Assembly (NCBI RefSeq): GCF_040436365.1
Contig: NZ_AP026369.1
Location: 496,001 to 560,000 of the forward strand
Length of the DNA stretch: 64,000 bases
Source of the DNA: Hydrogenimonas sp. SS33
GTDB lineage: Bacteria > Campylobacterota > Campylobacteria > Campylobacterales > Hydrogenimonadaceae
Reading direction: 5' to 3'
Of the stretch, positions 7,775 to 15,028 are shown piece by piece. The position numbers and the translations under genes are program-made. How positions within the stretch are numbered: position 1 is the stretch's first letter; each line of letters begins with the position of its first letter. Below the pieces are notes generated by a model. The model saw only the letters and a list, made by a program, of their open reading frames with translations, did no database searches and was not told the origin of the DNA.

Positions 7775-8640
7775 GCCCTCTCCTTATTCCTATTCAATGC
7801 CTCGCGGGCGGCACGGCGGCCCGCTTTGATCACTTCGGCCGCTTTGTGGAAGTCGAAGGTGCTGCAGACGTGCATCGAGATATCGATCATCAAATCGGGC
7901 GGATATCCGCCGATGCGGTAGCGTGTCAGAGCATCCTGCATTGTGTCGAAAGTTTTGTCGAGCACGTCGAACATCGTGAATTTGGTATTCTCTTTTCGTT
8001 CCTCAAAGAGACCGCGCACCATGCTTTCGATGCTCTTTTTCCGCTTTGCCTCCTTCTCTTCCACTTCCACCTCGGGTTTGGGACCTTCCCCGTAGAGATT
8101 GACGGCGACGGTCATGTCGGTCATATCCGACTGGGTGGGCGCGACGGGAAGGGGGTTGAGCGCCCCGCCGTCGACGAGGACCATCCCCTCCCTGTGGACG
8201 GGGGTGAAGACGGAGGGGATGGCGATGGAGGCGCGCACTGCTTCCAAAAGGTCACCCTGCTGGAACCATACCTCCTTCTTCCGGAGGATATCGGTGGCGA
8301 CGGCGGTGAATTTGATGGGCAGTTCTTCGATCTTCCGTTCGCCGATCATTTCGGAAAGCTTGTCGAAGACCTTTTCTCCCTCGATGATGCCGCCCCTGGC
8401 GAAAGAGATGTCAAGCAGTGTGGCCACGTCGAAGGCATCCAGCCCCAGGACCCACCGTTTGTAGGCTTCGAGGCTGCCGCAGGCGTAGAGTCCGCCGATG
8501 AGTGCCCCCATCGACGCCCCGCTGATGGAGACGATGTCGTACCCCTGTCGCAGCAGCTCTTCGATGACACCGATGTGGGCATAGCCCCTGGCGCCGCCGC
8601 TTCCCAGGACGAGGGAGATTTTTCTCTTGTTTCTTTTCAT
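7771..8640 (-). CDS. Patatin-like phospholipase (RssA-type)
   Basis: A 289-residue patatin-family serine hydrolase. The oxyanion loop GSGGARGYAHIG is at residues 12-23, the nucleophile motif GASMG is at about 43-47 and the catalytic Asp is in VDGGALNPLP. There is no signal peptide, so it acts in the cytoplasm or at the inner membrane face. Start chosen at ATG 8640, which overlaps the TetR stop (ATGA); the frame stays open upstream only as a shadow of tetR. It has 4-bp overlaps with tetR and the alpha/beta-hydrolase gene, so lipid hydrolysis is probably co-regulated with the exporter. Confidence 0.9.
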   Translation of the reverse strand: MKRNKRKISLVLGSGGARGYAHIGVIEELLRQGYDIVSISGASMGALIGGLYACGSLEAYKRWVLGLDAFDVATLLDISFARGGIIEGEKVFDKLSEMIGERKIEELPIKFTAVATDILRKKEVWFQQGDLLEAVRASIAIPSVFTPVHREGMVLVDGGALNPLPVAPTQSDMTDMTVAVNLYGEGPKPEVEVEEKEAKRKKSIESMVRGLFEERKENTKFTMFDVLDKTFDTMQDALTRYRIGGYPPDLMIDISMHVCSTFDFHKAAEVIKAGRRAAREALNRNKERA

Positions 8641-9254
8641 GCTTCGATCCCGTTCATGAAACGTTCGAAGACCTCTTCGGCCTTCTCTTCCAGTTCGCCG
8701 CCGAAGTTGAGCCAATACTCGATGTATCCCATCGTCGCGCCGTTGAGCAGGTACCCCGTTTTCATGTAGTTGGCCGTTTTGAGCCGTTTTTTGGCCGCCA
8801 GTTTCTCGAACTGCCGGGCGAGAAAGTCGAAGATCGGGGCGGCGGGATTGATCTGTCTCGTATTCATCTTCACGAAAAAGAGGGGGTCGCCGATGACGGG
8901 GTCTTCGATCGCTTTGCGTTTGGAGGCGAAGGTGGAGAATTTGAGCTGGATGTAGAGGACGAGGCACCTTTCCGGGTCCTCCTCGCCTTCGCACAGTTGC
9001 AAAAGCCTGCGGTGGAAAAGCTCGATCTGGTGCCCGATGTAGGCGAAAAAGAGCTCCTCTTTGGAGGGAAAGAGCTTGTAGAGGGCCCCGACGGAGATGC
9101 CGACCGCCTTCGCGATATCCTGCATTTTGGGTTCGCTGAATCCGACCGTTTCGAAATAGTCGGAGACGGCATCGAGAATGATCTCCCGTTTGGTCTCTTC
9201 CACTCTGCTGCGGATTTTGTGTTTCAGTGTCATCTGTTCACTCATAATAGACAA
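8637..9254 (-). CDS. TetR-family transcriptional regulator
   Basis: A 205-residue regulator. The N-terminal helix-turn-helix is at about residues 20-65 (IILDAVSDYFETVGF, then MQDIAKAVGISVGALYKLFPSKEEL). The rest is a ligand-binding helical domain with no recognised specificity. It is the first gene of the minus-strand exporter operon and divergent from the plus-strand HlyD/MFS/TolC operon. In E. coli the YbhGFSR exporter is likewise preceded by a TetR regulator (YbiH/CecR). It probably represses both operons through the palindrome at 9297-9313. Confidence 0.92.
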   Translation of the reverse strand: MSIMSEQMTLKHKIRSRVEETKREIILDAVSDYFETVGFSEPKMQDIAKAVGISVGALYKLFPSKEELFFAYIGHQIELFHRRLLQLCEGEEDPERCLVLYIQLKFSTFASKRKAIEDPVIGDPLFFVKMNTRQINPAAPIFDFLARQFEKLAAKKRLKTANYMKTGYLLNGATMGYIEYWLNFGGELEEKAEEVFERFMNGIEA

Positions 9255-9296
9255 TAATAAAGCACAATTCCTTAAATAAGAATCAATTAATACTTT

Positions 9297-9313
9297 TGTG
9301 AATATAATTCACA
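9297..9313. promoter_or_regulatory. Palindromic operator overlapping a -10 box
   Basis: The 17-bp sequence TGTGAATATAATTCACA is a perfect palindrome with 7-bp arms and a 3-bp centre. A consensus TATAAT (9303-9308) lies in its middle on the plus strand, 32 bp before the start codon of the divergent efflux operon and 43 bp from the tetR start. The position fits a TetR operator that blocks the plus-strand promoter. No good -35 box is seen at 17 bp spacing. Confidence 0.65.
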
Positions 9314-9339
9314 GAAGTGGTAACACAAAGGATTTTTTT

Positions 9340-10491
9340 ATGTCGAAAAAGCTCGGTACGCTGTTGCTCATCGTCATCGTTCTTCTTCTGGCGATCGTCG
9401 GATACCGCTACATCCATTTCAGGACGGCCCATGCCGTCAGCGATGCCGCCTTCATTCGGAGCGACCGCCTCTCCACCCTCGCCTTCAAAGTGGGCGGAAA
9501 AGTGGTAGAGATGACCAAGGAGACCAACGCTCCCGTCAGAAAGGGGGAGCTGCTGGCCAGAATCGATGCGGTCGATTTCCTCACCGCCAGAGACGAACTT
9601 CGCCACAAACTGCGGGCGCTTAGCCAAAAGGTCGAAGCGGCGAAGCTCAAAAGGGCGCGGCTGGAAAAGGTCCTCTCGATACGCAGCGAAATCTCCGGAA
9701 ACGATGTGGATTCCCTGCGCCAGAGCATTCTCGCCACCACGCTGAAGATCTCCGCGGCGAAGACCCGGCTCGCCAAACTGGAAAAAGACACCGCCCGCTT
9801 CGCCAACTTGCTTGCCAAACGGCTCATAGAGAGGGAAAAGTACGAAAACGTAAAAACCGAGCGCGATGCCCTGCGCCAAAATGTGGAAGCGATGGAAAAG
9901 GGGCTGCAGGCCGAGCGGGAAAACCTCAAAAAAGCGCAAAACGCCCTGAAACTTTCCAAAACCAATGAAAAGGAGATCGAGGAACTCGCCAAAAGCATCG
10001 CGGCGATGGAAGAGCAGAAGAATGCCCTCCGTGCCGCCATCGAAGATGTGACGCACAAGATCGGCTACACCGAACTCTACGCCCCCTTCGACGGCATCGT
10101 CGCCAAGAAGTTCTTCGACGCCCCCAAAGTGGTCAGGAAAGGGAGCCCCGTCTACGCCGTCACCGACCCCAAAGCGCTCTATTGCGAAGTGTTGCTGTCG
10201 GAGAAGAAGATGCACGGCGTCCATCCCGGAAACGCCGCGGAAATCACCGTCGACGCCATCGGGGACAAGAGCTTCAAAGGCCGCGTCGAATCGATCGCCC
10301 CCACCTCCGCCTCCACCTTCAGCCTCGTCCCCCGCGACATCGCCAGCGGAGAGTTCACGAAACTCGACCAGCGCTTCGTCGTGCGCATCAAACTGGAGGA
10401 GACCGACCCCCGGATGCGGGCGGGGATGGGGGCGTCGGTCGCAATCGCGCGTTCCCGCGAAGCGGGAGAGTCATTGGTCACTGGTCATTAG
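9340..10491 (+). CDS. EmrA/HlyD-family membrane fusion protein
   Basis: A 383-residue adaptor: N-terminal membrane helix (about 5-25), lipoyl half-motif (STLAFKVGGKVVEM), long coiled-coil hairpin (about 75-235), second lipoyl half (ELYAPFDGIVAKKF) and C-terminal barrel. Start ATG 9340 follows AAAGGA at good spacing; a GTG at 9298 lies inside the operator. The stop (TAG 10489-10491) and the last residues (about SLVTGH) come from the TCATTGG array, so the original end was probably just before 10471. It is the first gene of a tripartite efflux operon with the DHA2 MFS and TolC proteins downstream. Confidence 0.9.
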   Translation: MSKKLGTLLLIVIVLLLAIVGYRYIHFRTAHAVSDAAFIRSDRLSTLAFKVGGKVVEMTKETNAPVRKGELLARIDAVDFLTARDELRHKLRALSQKVEAAKLKRARLEKVLSIRSEISGNDVDSLRQSILATTLKISAAKTRLAKLEKDTARFANLLAKRLIEREKYENVKTERDALRQNVEAMEKGLQAERENLKKAQNALKLSKTNEKEIEELAKSIAAMEEQKNALRAAIEDVTHKIGYTELYAPFDGIVAKKFFDAPKVVRKGSPVYAVTDPKALYCEVLLSEKKMHGVHPGNAAEITVDAIGDKSFKGRVESIAPTSASTFSLVPRDIASGEFTKLDQRFVVRIKLEETDPRMRAGMGASVAIARSREAGESLVTGH

Positions 10492-10896
10492 TCATTGGGA
10501 ATGGCGAATATGAGCGAAAAAAGTTTGGGAAGTTTGGAAGTCTATCAAACATCATTGGCGTTGAGCGAGAAAGCTTGGAACGTTTACCTTTCCCTTCCTA
10601 AACAATTTCGTTTCGATATGGGAAGTCAATTTTTGAGGGCTATCGACTCTATCGGTGCCAATATCGCGGAAGGGTATGGCCGGTTTCACTACAAGGATAA
10701 AATCAAATTCTACCACAATGCGCGAGGTTCTTTATGGGAGGCGAAACATTGGCTCTATCTGCTCCATAAAAGGAATTTTCTGGAGCAGGAAACTTTCAAT
10801 CTAATCCTCGATGAACTCAACAAGGCCGGAAAGCGACTTAATCGGTTTATTACGAGCACGGGAGCCCCCAATGACCAATGACCAATATACCAATGA
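10471..10896. mobile_element. Candidate small element: inverted heptad arrays around a four-helix-bundle gene
   Basis: The left end (10471-10498) has four TCATTGG-type heptads. The right end (10868-10896) has four units in inverse orientation (CCAATGA type, with one extra base before the last). Between them lies a single gene for a four-helix-bundle protein. The unit splits the emrA and emrB-like genes, which in this operon type are normally adjacent. The array supplies the emrA stop, the emrB-like start and the stop of the inner gene. No transposase or target duplication is seen, so mobility is a hypothesis. Confidence 0.55.
10501..10881 (+). CDS. Four-helix bundle protein (23S rRNA-intervening-sequence protein family)
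   Basis: A 126-residue helical protein with the family hallmarks: early LEVYQTSLALSEKAWNVY helix, SQFLRAIDSIGANIAEGYGR in the second helix, then RGSLWEAKHWL. Relatives (TIGR02436-type) are encoded in 23S rRNA intervening sequences or stand alone, and the diversity-generating retroelement accessory protein bAvd shares the fold. The exact role is unknown. The start could be ATG 10501 or ATG 10510; the GGGA at 10497-10500 fits 10510 better. Both termini touch TCATTGG arrays, and the gene sits between emrA and emrB-like genes, which it does not resemble functionally. Confidence 0.85.
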   Translation: MANMSEKSLGSLEVYQTSLALSEKAWNVYLSLPKQFRFDMGSQFLRAIDSIGANIAEGYGRFHYKDKIKFYHNARGSLWEAKHWLYLLHKRNFLEQETFNLILDELNKAGKRLNRFITSTGAPNDQ

Positions 10897-12427
10897 CACG
10901 AAGAAATCTTGGGAGATTTCTTCGGCCGAAAGAGCAATATTCTCCATCATCGTCATGACCGGCGCTTTCATGGCAATTTTGGATACGACGGTGGTGGATG
11001 TCATCGTGCCCAAACTCACCGGGCCGTTGGCGACGGATATGTACGGGGTGCAGTGGATCATCACCAGCTATATGGTCGCCGCGGCGATCGCGCTGCTGAT
11101 CACCGAGTGGCTCATCAAGAATTTCGGTGCCAAGGCGGTCTTTCTGGGGGGTGTGGCGCTTTTTACAGGAGCCTCCTTTTTCTGCGGCATCTCGGGGTCG
11201 CTGGAGGAGATCATCATTTTCCGCATCATCCAGGGGATCGGCGAGGCGCTGATCATGGTAACGAGCCACATCATGATCTTCAGCTACTTTCCCCCCGAAA
11301 AGCAGGGGCTGGCGATGGGGCTTTACGGCCTGGGGGTCAGTTTCGCGCCGGCTCTGGGCCCCACGATCGGCGGTTACCTGACCGAATATTACAGCTGGCG
11401 GATGGTCTTCTTCATCAATGTCCCCGTCGGGCTTCTGCTGGTCATCGCCGGGCTGGTCTTTCTGCCGAAAGAGTCGATGTTTCAGAAGCTCAAGTTCAAT
11501 TTTATCAGTTTTTTATTGCTCTCTTTCGCCACCATCTCCCTGCTCATCATGCTAAGCCGTGGCCAGCAGCTCGGCTGGTTCAACTCCATCGAAATCGGCG
11601 TCCTGCTCCTGTGCACCCTCGTCGGATTCGCCCTCTATGCCCTGAGCGAACTCAACGCAAAAGACAGGCTCATCGACTTCTCCCTCTTCAAAAATCCGCT
11701 CTTCGCCAACGGGATGATGATCTACTTCTTCATCCTCGGCTTTTCGATGTACCAGTACTTCTATCTGCTGCCGGTCTACTACGAACATATCAAGATGCTG
11801 CCCACCCTCGACGCCGGTATCGCCGTCTTCGCCTTCGCCGTCTTCATCGGCCTCTTTTCACCGCTTGCAGGGATGCTCGCGGACAAGATCGGGGCGAAAA
11901 AAACGGTGGCGATCGCCGCTTTTTTCTATGTTGCCACCTCCCTATTCTTCCTGCCCACGCTCAACTACTACACGCCCCTGCACCAGGCGATGCTCATTAC
12001 GATTCCATTCGGTATCGGCATGGGGCTCTTTTTCGCGCCGGTGACGGTGATGGTCCTTCAGAACGCCCCGGGCCACAAAGGGGAGCTGGCGATCGTTCTG
12101 ATGGACTATTTCCGCTTTGTCGGCGGCAGTTTCGGCACGGCGCTGGCCACCAACAATATGGAATATTTCAAAAACCTCCATTTTCTACGCATGGAGGAGC
12201 TTCAGAATACGGAATATCTCGCATGGTTCCTCCAGCGCCTCCATGCCCTTTCGGGCCTGTCGATGGAGAGGATCAAGGCGGTCTTCGGCAACTATGAAGC
12301 GTTCATGAGTTACAACTACGGCTTTTACAACACATTCATGCATGCGGGATACTGGGGGCTGCTGGGGTCCCTTTTCGTGGTTCTGCTTTTCGTGAAAAAC
12401 CCGTTCAAAAAGGAGGTAGCGGTATGA
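10871..12427 (+). CDS. EmrB/DHA2-family MFS multidrug exporter
   Basis: A 518-residue, 14-helix exporter of the drug:H+ antiporter-2 family. It has MAILDTTVVDVIVP in helix 1 (motif D1), VQWIITSYMVAAAI, and GVSFAPALGPTIGGYL (motif C of exporters) in helix 5. The start ATG 10871 is inside the inverted heptad array and overlaps the end of the four-helix-bundle gene by 11 bp, so the first nine residues (MTNDQYTND) are array-encoded. The real fold begins at about SSAERAIFSI. With the HlyD and TolC genes it forms a tripartite pump, probably for hydrophobic compounds. Confidence 0.9.
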   Translation: MTNDQYTNDTKKSWEISSAERAIFSIIVMTGAFMAILDTTVVDVIVPKLTGPLATDMYGVQWIITSYMVAAAIALLITEWLIKNFGAKAVFLGGVALFTGASFFCGISGSLEEIIIFRIIQGIGEALIMVTSHIMIFSYFPPEKQGLAMGLYGLGVSFAPALGPTIGGYLTEYYSWRMVFFINVPVGLLLVIAGLVFLPKESMFQKLKFNFISFLLLSFATISLLIMLSRGQQLGWFNSIEIGVLLLCTLVGFALYALSELNAKDRLIDFSLFKNPLFANGMMIYFFILGFSMYQYFYLLPVYYEHIKMLPTLDAGIAVFAFAVFIGLFSPLAGMLADKIGAKKTVAIAAFFYVATSLFFLPTLNYYTPLHQAMLITIPFGIGMGLFFAPVTVMVLQNAPGHKGELAIVLMDYFRFVGGSFGTALATNNMEYFKNLHFLRMEELQNTEYLAWFLQRLHALSGLSMERIKAVFGNYEAFMSYNYGFYNTFMHAGYWGLLGSLFVVLLFVKNPFKKEVAV

Positions 12428-13734
12428 GGGTTATTGGTTATTGGTTACTGGTTATCGGTTTTTCCGTTACGAGTGCGCAGGCAGAGAGTTACAGAGATAT
12501 CATCGCCGGGGTAGATCGGGCGCTGGCGCTGAAGAGTGCCGATGCGATGGTGGAAGCGGCCGGGTTGCAGGCCGAAGCGGCGAAGGGGAAAAACCTCCCC
12601 TCCCTCGACGCCCATCTGGATGCCGTGCGCCTAAAAGACGACCCTGTGATGTATCTGCATTTCCCTCTGTTCCCGGCTCCTACCGGTGCGGTACCCATGG
12701 CGACCAAATCCCAATGGCACGGCGACCTGACCCTCTCCTACCCCCTTTTCACCGGCTTTGCCGTCACCGCCTCCATCGACAAAGCCTCCTACGAGCATGC
12801 CCTGGCGGCCCTGAAACGTGACGACCTCCGGCGCAACCTCTACCTGCAGGCGACCCGGCTCTACACCGCCGTCTATGCCGCGGGCAGGATTCTGGAGGCG
12901 CAGAAGAAGGCGAAAAAGGCGATGGACGACGCCTACAAAAAGGCGAAAGGGCTCTACGACAACGGCCTCCTCCCCCCGGCGGACCTCTACAATATCGAAG
13001 CGAAAAGATACGCCATCGAGGCGGAAATCACCGAATCCAAAAACCGCAAATCGCAGCTGCTCAACCGCCTCTCCTACCTTCTGGACCGTCCCGTCGAAAC
13101 CGCCGATGCGCCGGAAGCGGCCCAGTTCACTCTGCAGAAAAAGGAGATTCTTCAGACCGCCCTCACCTCCAGGGAAGATATCCGCGCTCTGAAAACTTCG
13201 CTGAAAGTCGACGAATCGCTGGAGAAGCTGGCCAAAAGCCGCTACTACCCCACTGTCGGGGTGGCGGCCGCGCTGAAAAAGCACGGCGACACCCTCCGCC
13301 TCAACGGGGACGGCTACACCAATGCCGACCAGAGCTACGTGGGCGCGACGATGTCGTGGAACCTTTTCGAGGGTTTCAGCGATGAAAAGAGGGTCGAAGC
13401 GGCACGAAAGAGGATTCTCGCTGCCAAACTCACACTTCGCGACTACGAAAAGCGGGTGGCGACGGAGCTGCGAAACGCCTTCCTCGATCTGTCCGCCATG
13501 CGCTCGAAACTTCTCAGCGCCCAAATGGAGGTGAAGGCGCGCAAGGAGTACTACAAACTCACCCTGGGCCGGTTCGAAAACCAGCTCGCAAGTGCCGACG
13601 AACTGAGCCGCGCCATCGCCGACCTGGCCGCCGCGCGGGCGAAGGTTTCGGCCCTCAAAAGCGAACTGTTCAACGAGAAAATGACCATTTTGCTGATGAG
13701 CGGACTGGAAAATTTCCGTAAATATTTCAGATAA
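12424..13734 (+). CDS. TolC-family outer membrane efflux protein
   Basis: A 436-residue outer-membrane channel protein with two repeats of long helices and short strands (outer membrane efflux family). The start ATG 12424 overlaps the MFS stop by 4 bp and follows a strong AAGGAGGT (12410-12417). The signal peptide (MRVIGYWLLVIGFSVTSAQA, cleaved near AQA-ES) is encoded in its first half by four TTATTGG-like heptads (12431-12458), so period-7 DNA gives the hydrophobic Val-Ile-Gly/Trp-Leu-Leu core. It serves the EmrAB-like pump and possibly the divergent ABC exporter, which lacks its own channel. Confidence 0.9.
   Translation: MRVIGYWLLVIGFSVTSAQAESYRDIIAGVDRALALKSADAMVEAAGLQAEAAKGKNLPSLDAHLDAVRLKDDPVMYLHFPLFPAPTGAVPMATKSQWHGDLTLSYPLFTGFAVTASIDKASYEHALAALKRDDLRRNLYLQATRLYTAVYAAGRILEAQKKAKKAMDDAYKKAKGLYDNGLLPPADLYNIEAKRYAIEAEITESKNRKSQLLNRLSYLLDRPVETADAPEAAQFTLQKKEILQTALTSREDIRALKTSLKVDESLEKLAKSRYYPTVGVAAALKKHGDTLRLNGDGYTNADQSYVGATMSWNLFEGFSDEKRVEAARKRILAAKLTLRDYEKRVATELRNAFLDLSAMRSKLLSAQMEVKARKEYYKLTLGRFENQLASADELSRAIADLAAARAKVSALKSELFNEKMTILLMSGLENFRKYFR
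12431..12458 (+). repeat. Four TTATTGG heptads encoding part of the TolC signal peptide
   Basis: Four 7-bp units (TTATTGG twice, then TTACTGG and TTATCGG) begin seven bases after the start of the TolC gene. The words are one base away from the TCATTGG arrays elsewhere in the window. Read in frame they give hydrophobic residues compatible with a signal-peptide core. Confidence 0.8.
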
Positions 13735-13743
13735 GGTTCCCAC

Positions 13744-14301
13744 TTGAATTTTTCGGCAAAAAAACAAATTGCGGTACTGTTACTATGCTCGATTTCGCTT
13801 TGGGCAGCGGAGAATGAACCTCCCCTTTCACGAAGCAAAGCAAACGGAGGGTTCGATGCCGTGACCCTCGATTACGGTCAGAGTCAGGACGGCATCGCCA
13901 TCTACCGCATCGGTTTGAGAAGAGCTTTTGAGACACACTGGTTTGAAAGCACCTCCGGTTATCTCTCCGGATATTGGGAAGGGTCACTCAACTACTGGAA
14001 CGGAAAGGGAGATGAAAATTACGGTATAGCATTCTCTCCCGTCTTTACCTATATCTTCCCCCTTTCCGCTGCCTATACCCCCTATGTGGAAGCGGGCGCG
14101 GGAGTCTCTCTCTGGAGGCGGGTACGCATGGGTTCCCGCAATCTCTCTTCGGCATTTCTCTTCGAAGATCGTATCGGTGCGGGCCTGCGCATGAACGCAT
14201 GGGATTTCTGCCTACGTTTCATGCACTACTCCAATGCCGACATCAAACTCCCCAACGACGGTATCGACATCGGCATCCTCTCCGTCAGCTATTCCTTCTG
14301 A
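13744..14301 (+). CDS. PagL-like lipid A 3-O-deacylase (acyloxyacyl hydrolase family)
   Basis: A 185-residue outer-membrane beta-barrel protein with an N-terminal signal peptide (cleaved near WAAEN), alternating amphipathic strands and a C-terminal aromatic residue (SYSF). The PagL catalytic motif H-x-S-N is present near the C-terminus (FMHYSNADIKLPNDG). It would remove the 3-O acyl chain from lipid A in the outer membrane. The start is TTG 13744 with AAGG upstream, 9 bp after tolC, so it is probably part of the efflux operon. That links lipid A remodelling with export; regulation by the TetR protein is inferred. Confidence 0.8.
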   Translation: MNFSAKKQIAVLLLCSISLWAAENEPPLSRSKANGGFDAVTLDYGQSQDGIAIYRIGLRRAFETHWFESTSGYLSGYWEGSLNYWNGKGDENYGIAFSPVFTYIFPLSAAYTPYVEAGAGVSLWRRVRMGSRNLSSAFLFEDRIGAGLRMNAWDFCLRFMHYSNADIKLPNDGIDIGILSVSYSF

Positions 14302-14422
14302 AACCGATCCCGGCAGAAGATTTTGCCGGTTCATGACGGTTCATCACCGATTCATCAGGCATAACGCCCGGTTCACACGACTCCTTTACAATGGCACCCT
14401 ACCATTTCGTAAAGGAGTAGAA

Positions 14423-14692
14423 ATGTTGAACTATTTGAAAAAAGCGGTTGTCGCATCGTCGATTCTGCTGATAAGCGGTACAGTTCTTTTGGAAGGCAGC
14501 AGCCACTCGGTCGATGACGTGGCATGGGACTATGCAGCCGACTGGTACGACGGCTACAATGTCCACCCCTACGTGAAGATCAAAGCGGTGATCGACCCTT
14601 CCGGAAAAGTCCGTCATCTGAAGGACAACGCGACCGGAATGTATCAGTTTGTAGAGGTTTCCAAGGCGGAGTACGAAAGGGGCTATGAATAG
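14423..14692 (+). CDS. Small exported protein of unknown function
   Basis: An 89-residue protein with a strong ribosome-binding site (AAAGGAG) and an N-terminal signal sequence (LKKAVVASSILLISGTVLL), probably cleaved near residue 28. The mature part is short, acidic and aromatic (VAWDYAADWYDGYNVHPYVKIKAVID), probably periplasmic. I do not recognise the family. A TACAAT box lies at 14387-14392 without a clear -35. The gene is followed after 3 bp by the convergent SUI1 gene. Confidence 0.65.
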   Translation: MLNYLKKAVVASSILLISGTVLLEGSSHSVDDVAWDYAADWYDGYNVHPYVKIKAVIDPSGKVRHLKDNATGMYQFVEVSKAEYERGYE

Positions 14693-14695
14693 GCG

Positions 14696-15028
14696 CTACC
14701 TGAAACCGAACCCTTCTTTTTCCAGGAGTTCTCTGATCTGCGGGGCCTTGTCACCCTGCAGTTCCATCCACCCCTCTTTGTAGGTGCCGCCGCTTCCAAG
14801 GGCTTTTTTCAGGCGCTTGAGCAGCGCTTTGGCGTCGCTCTCTTCGAGAAAAAATTCCCCTATCAGCGTCACCGGTTTGCCCCGGCGCTTCTCTTTTTTA
14901 AAAACCAGCCGATGCTTTTGCGGTGCCAGCGTTTCGGCCACGGGTTTTTGCTCCGTCTTCCTGTTGTCAGCTTCCCAGCCCTCGTCGAAGGAGCTAAATT
15001 CGATGTCGAGTTTTTCACCCCGTGCCAT
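14696..15028 (-). CDS. SUI1/eIF1-like translation factor (YciH family)
   Basis: A 110-residue protein whose C-terminal two thirds is a SUI1 domain (KRRGKPVTLIGEF, then LKKALGSGGTYKEGWMELQGDK), as in bacterial YciH. The N-terminal 35 residues are acidic and probably disordered. YciH-like proteins bind the small ribosomal subunit and affect initiation-codon selection. It starts directly on the ABC-F stop codon (TGATG), so it is coupled to that translation-associated gene. Confidence 0.85.
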   Translation of the reverse strand: MARGEKLDIEFSSFDEGWEADNRKTEQKPVAETLAPQKHRLVFKKEKRRGKPVTLIGEFFLEESDAKALLKRLKKALGSGGTYKEGWMELQGDKAPQIRELLEKEGFGFR

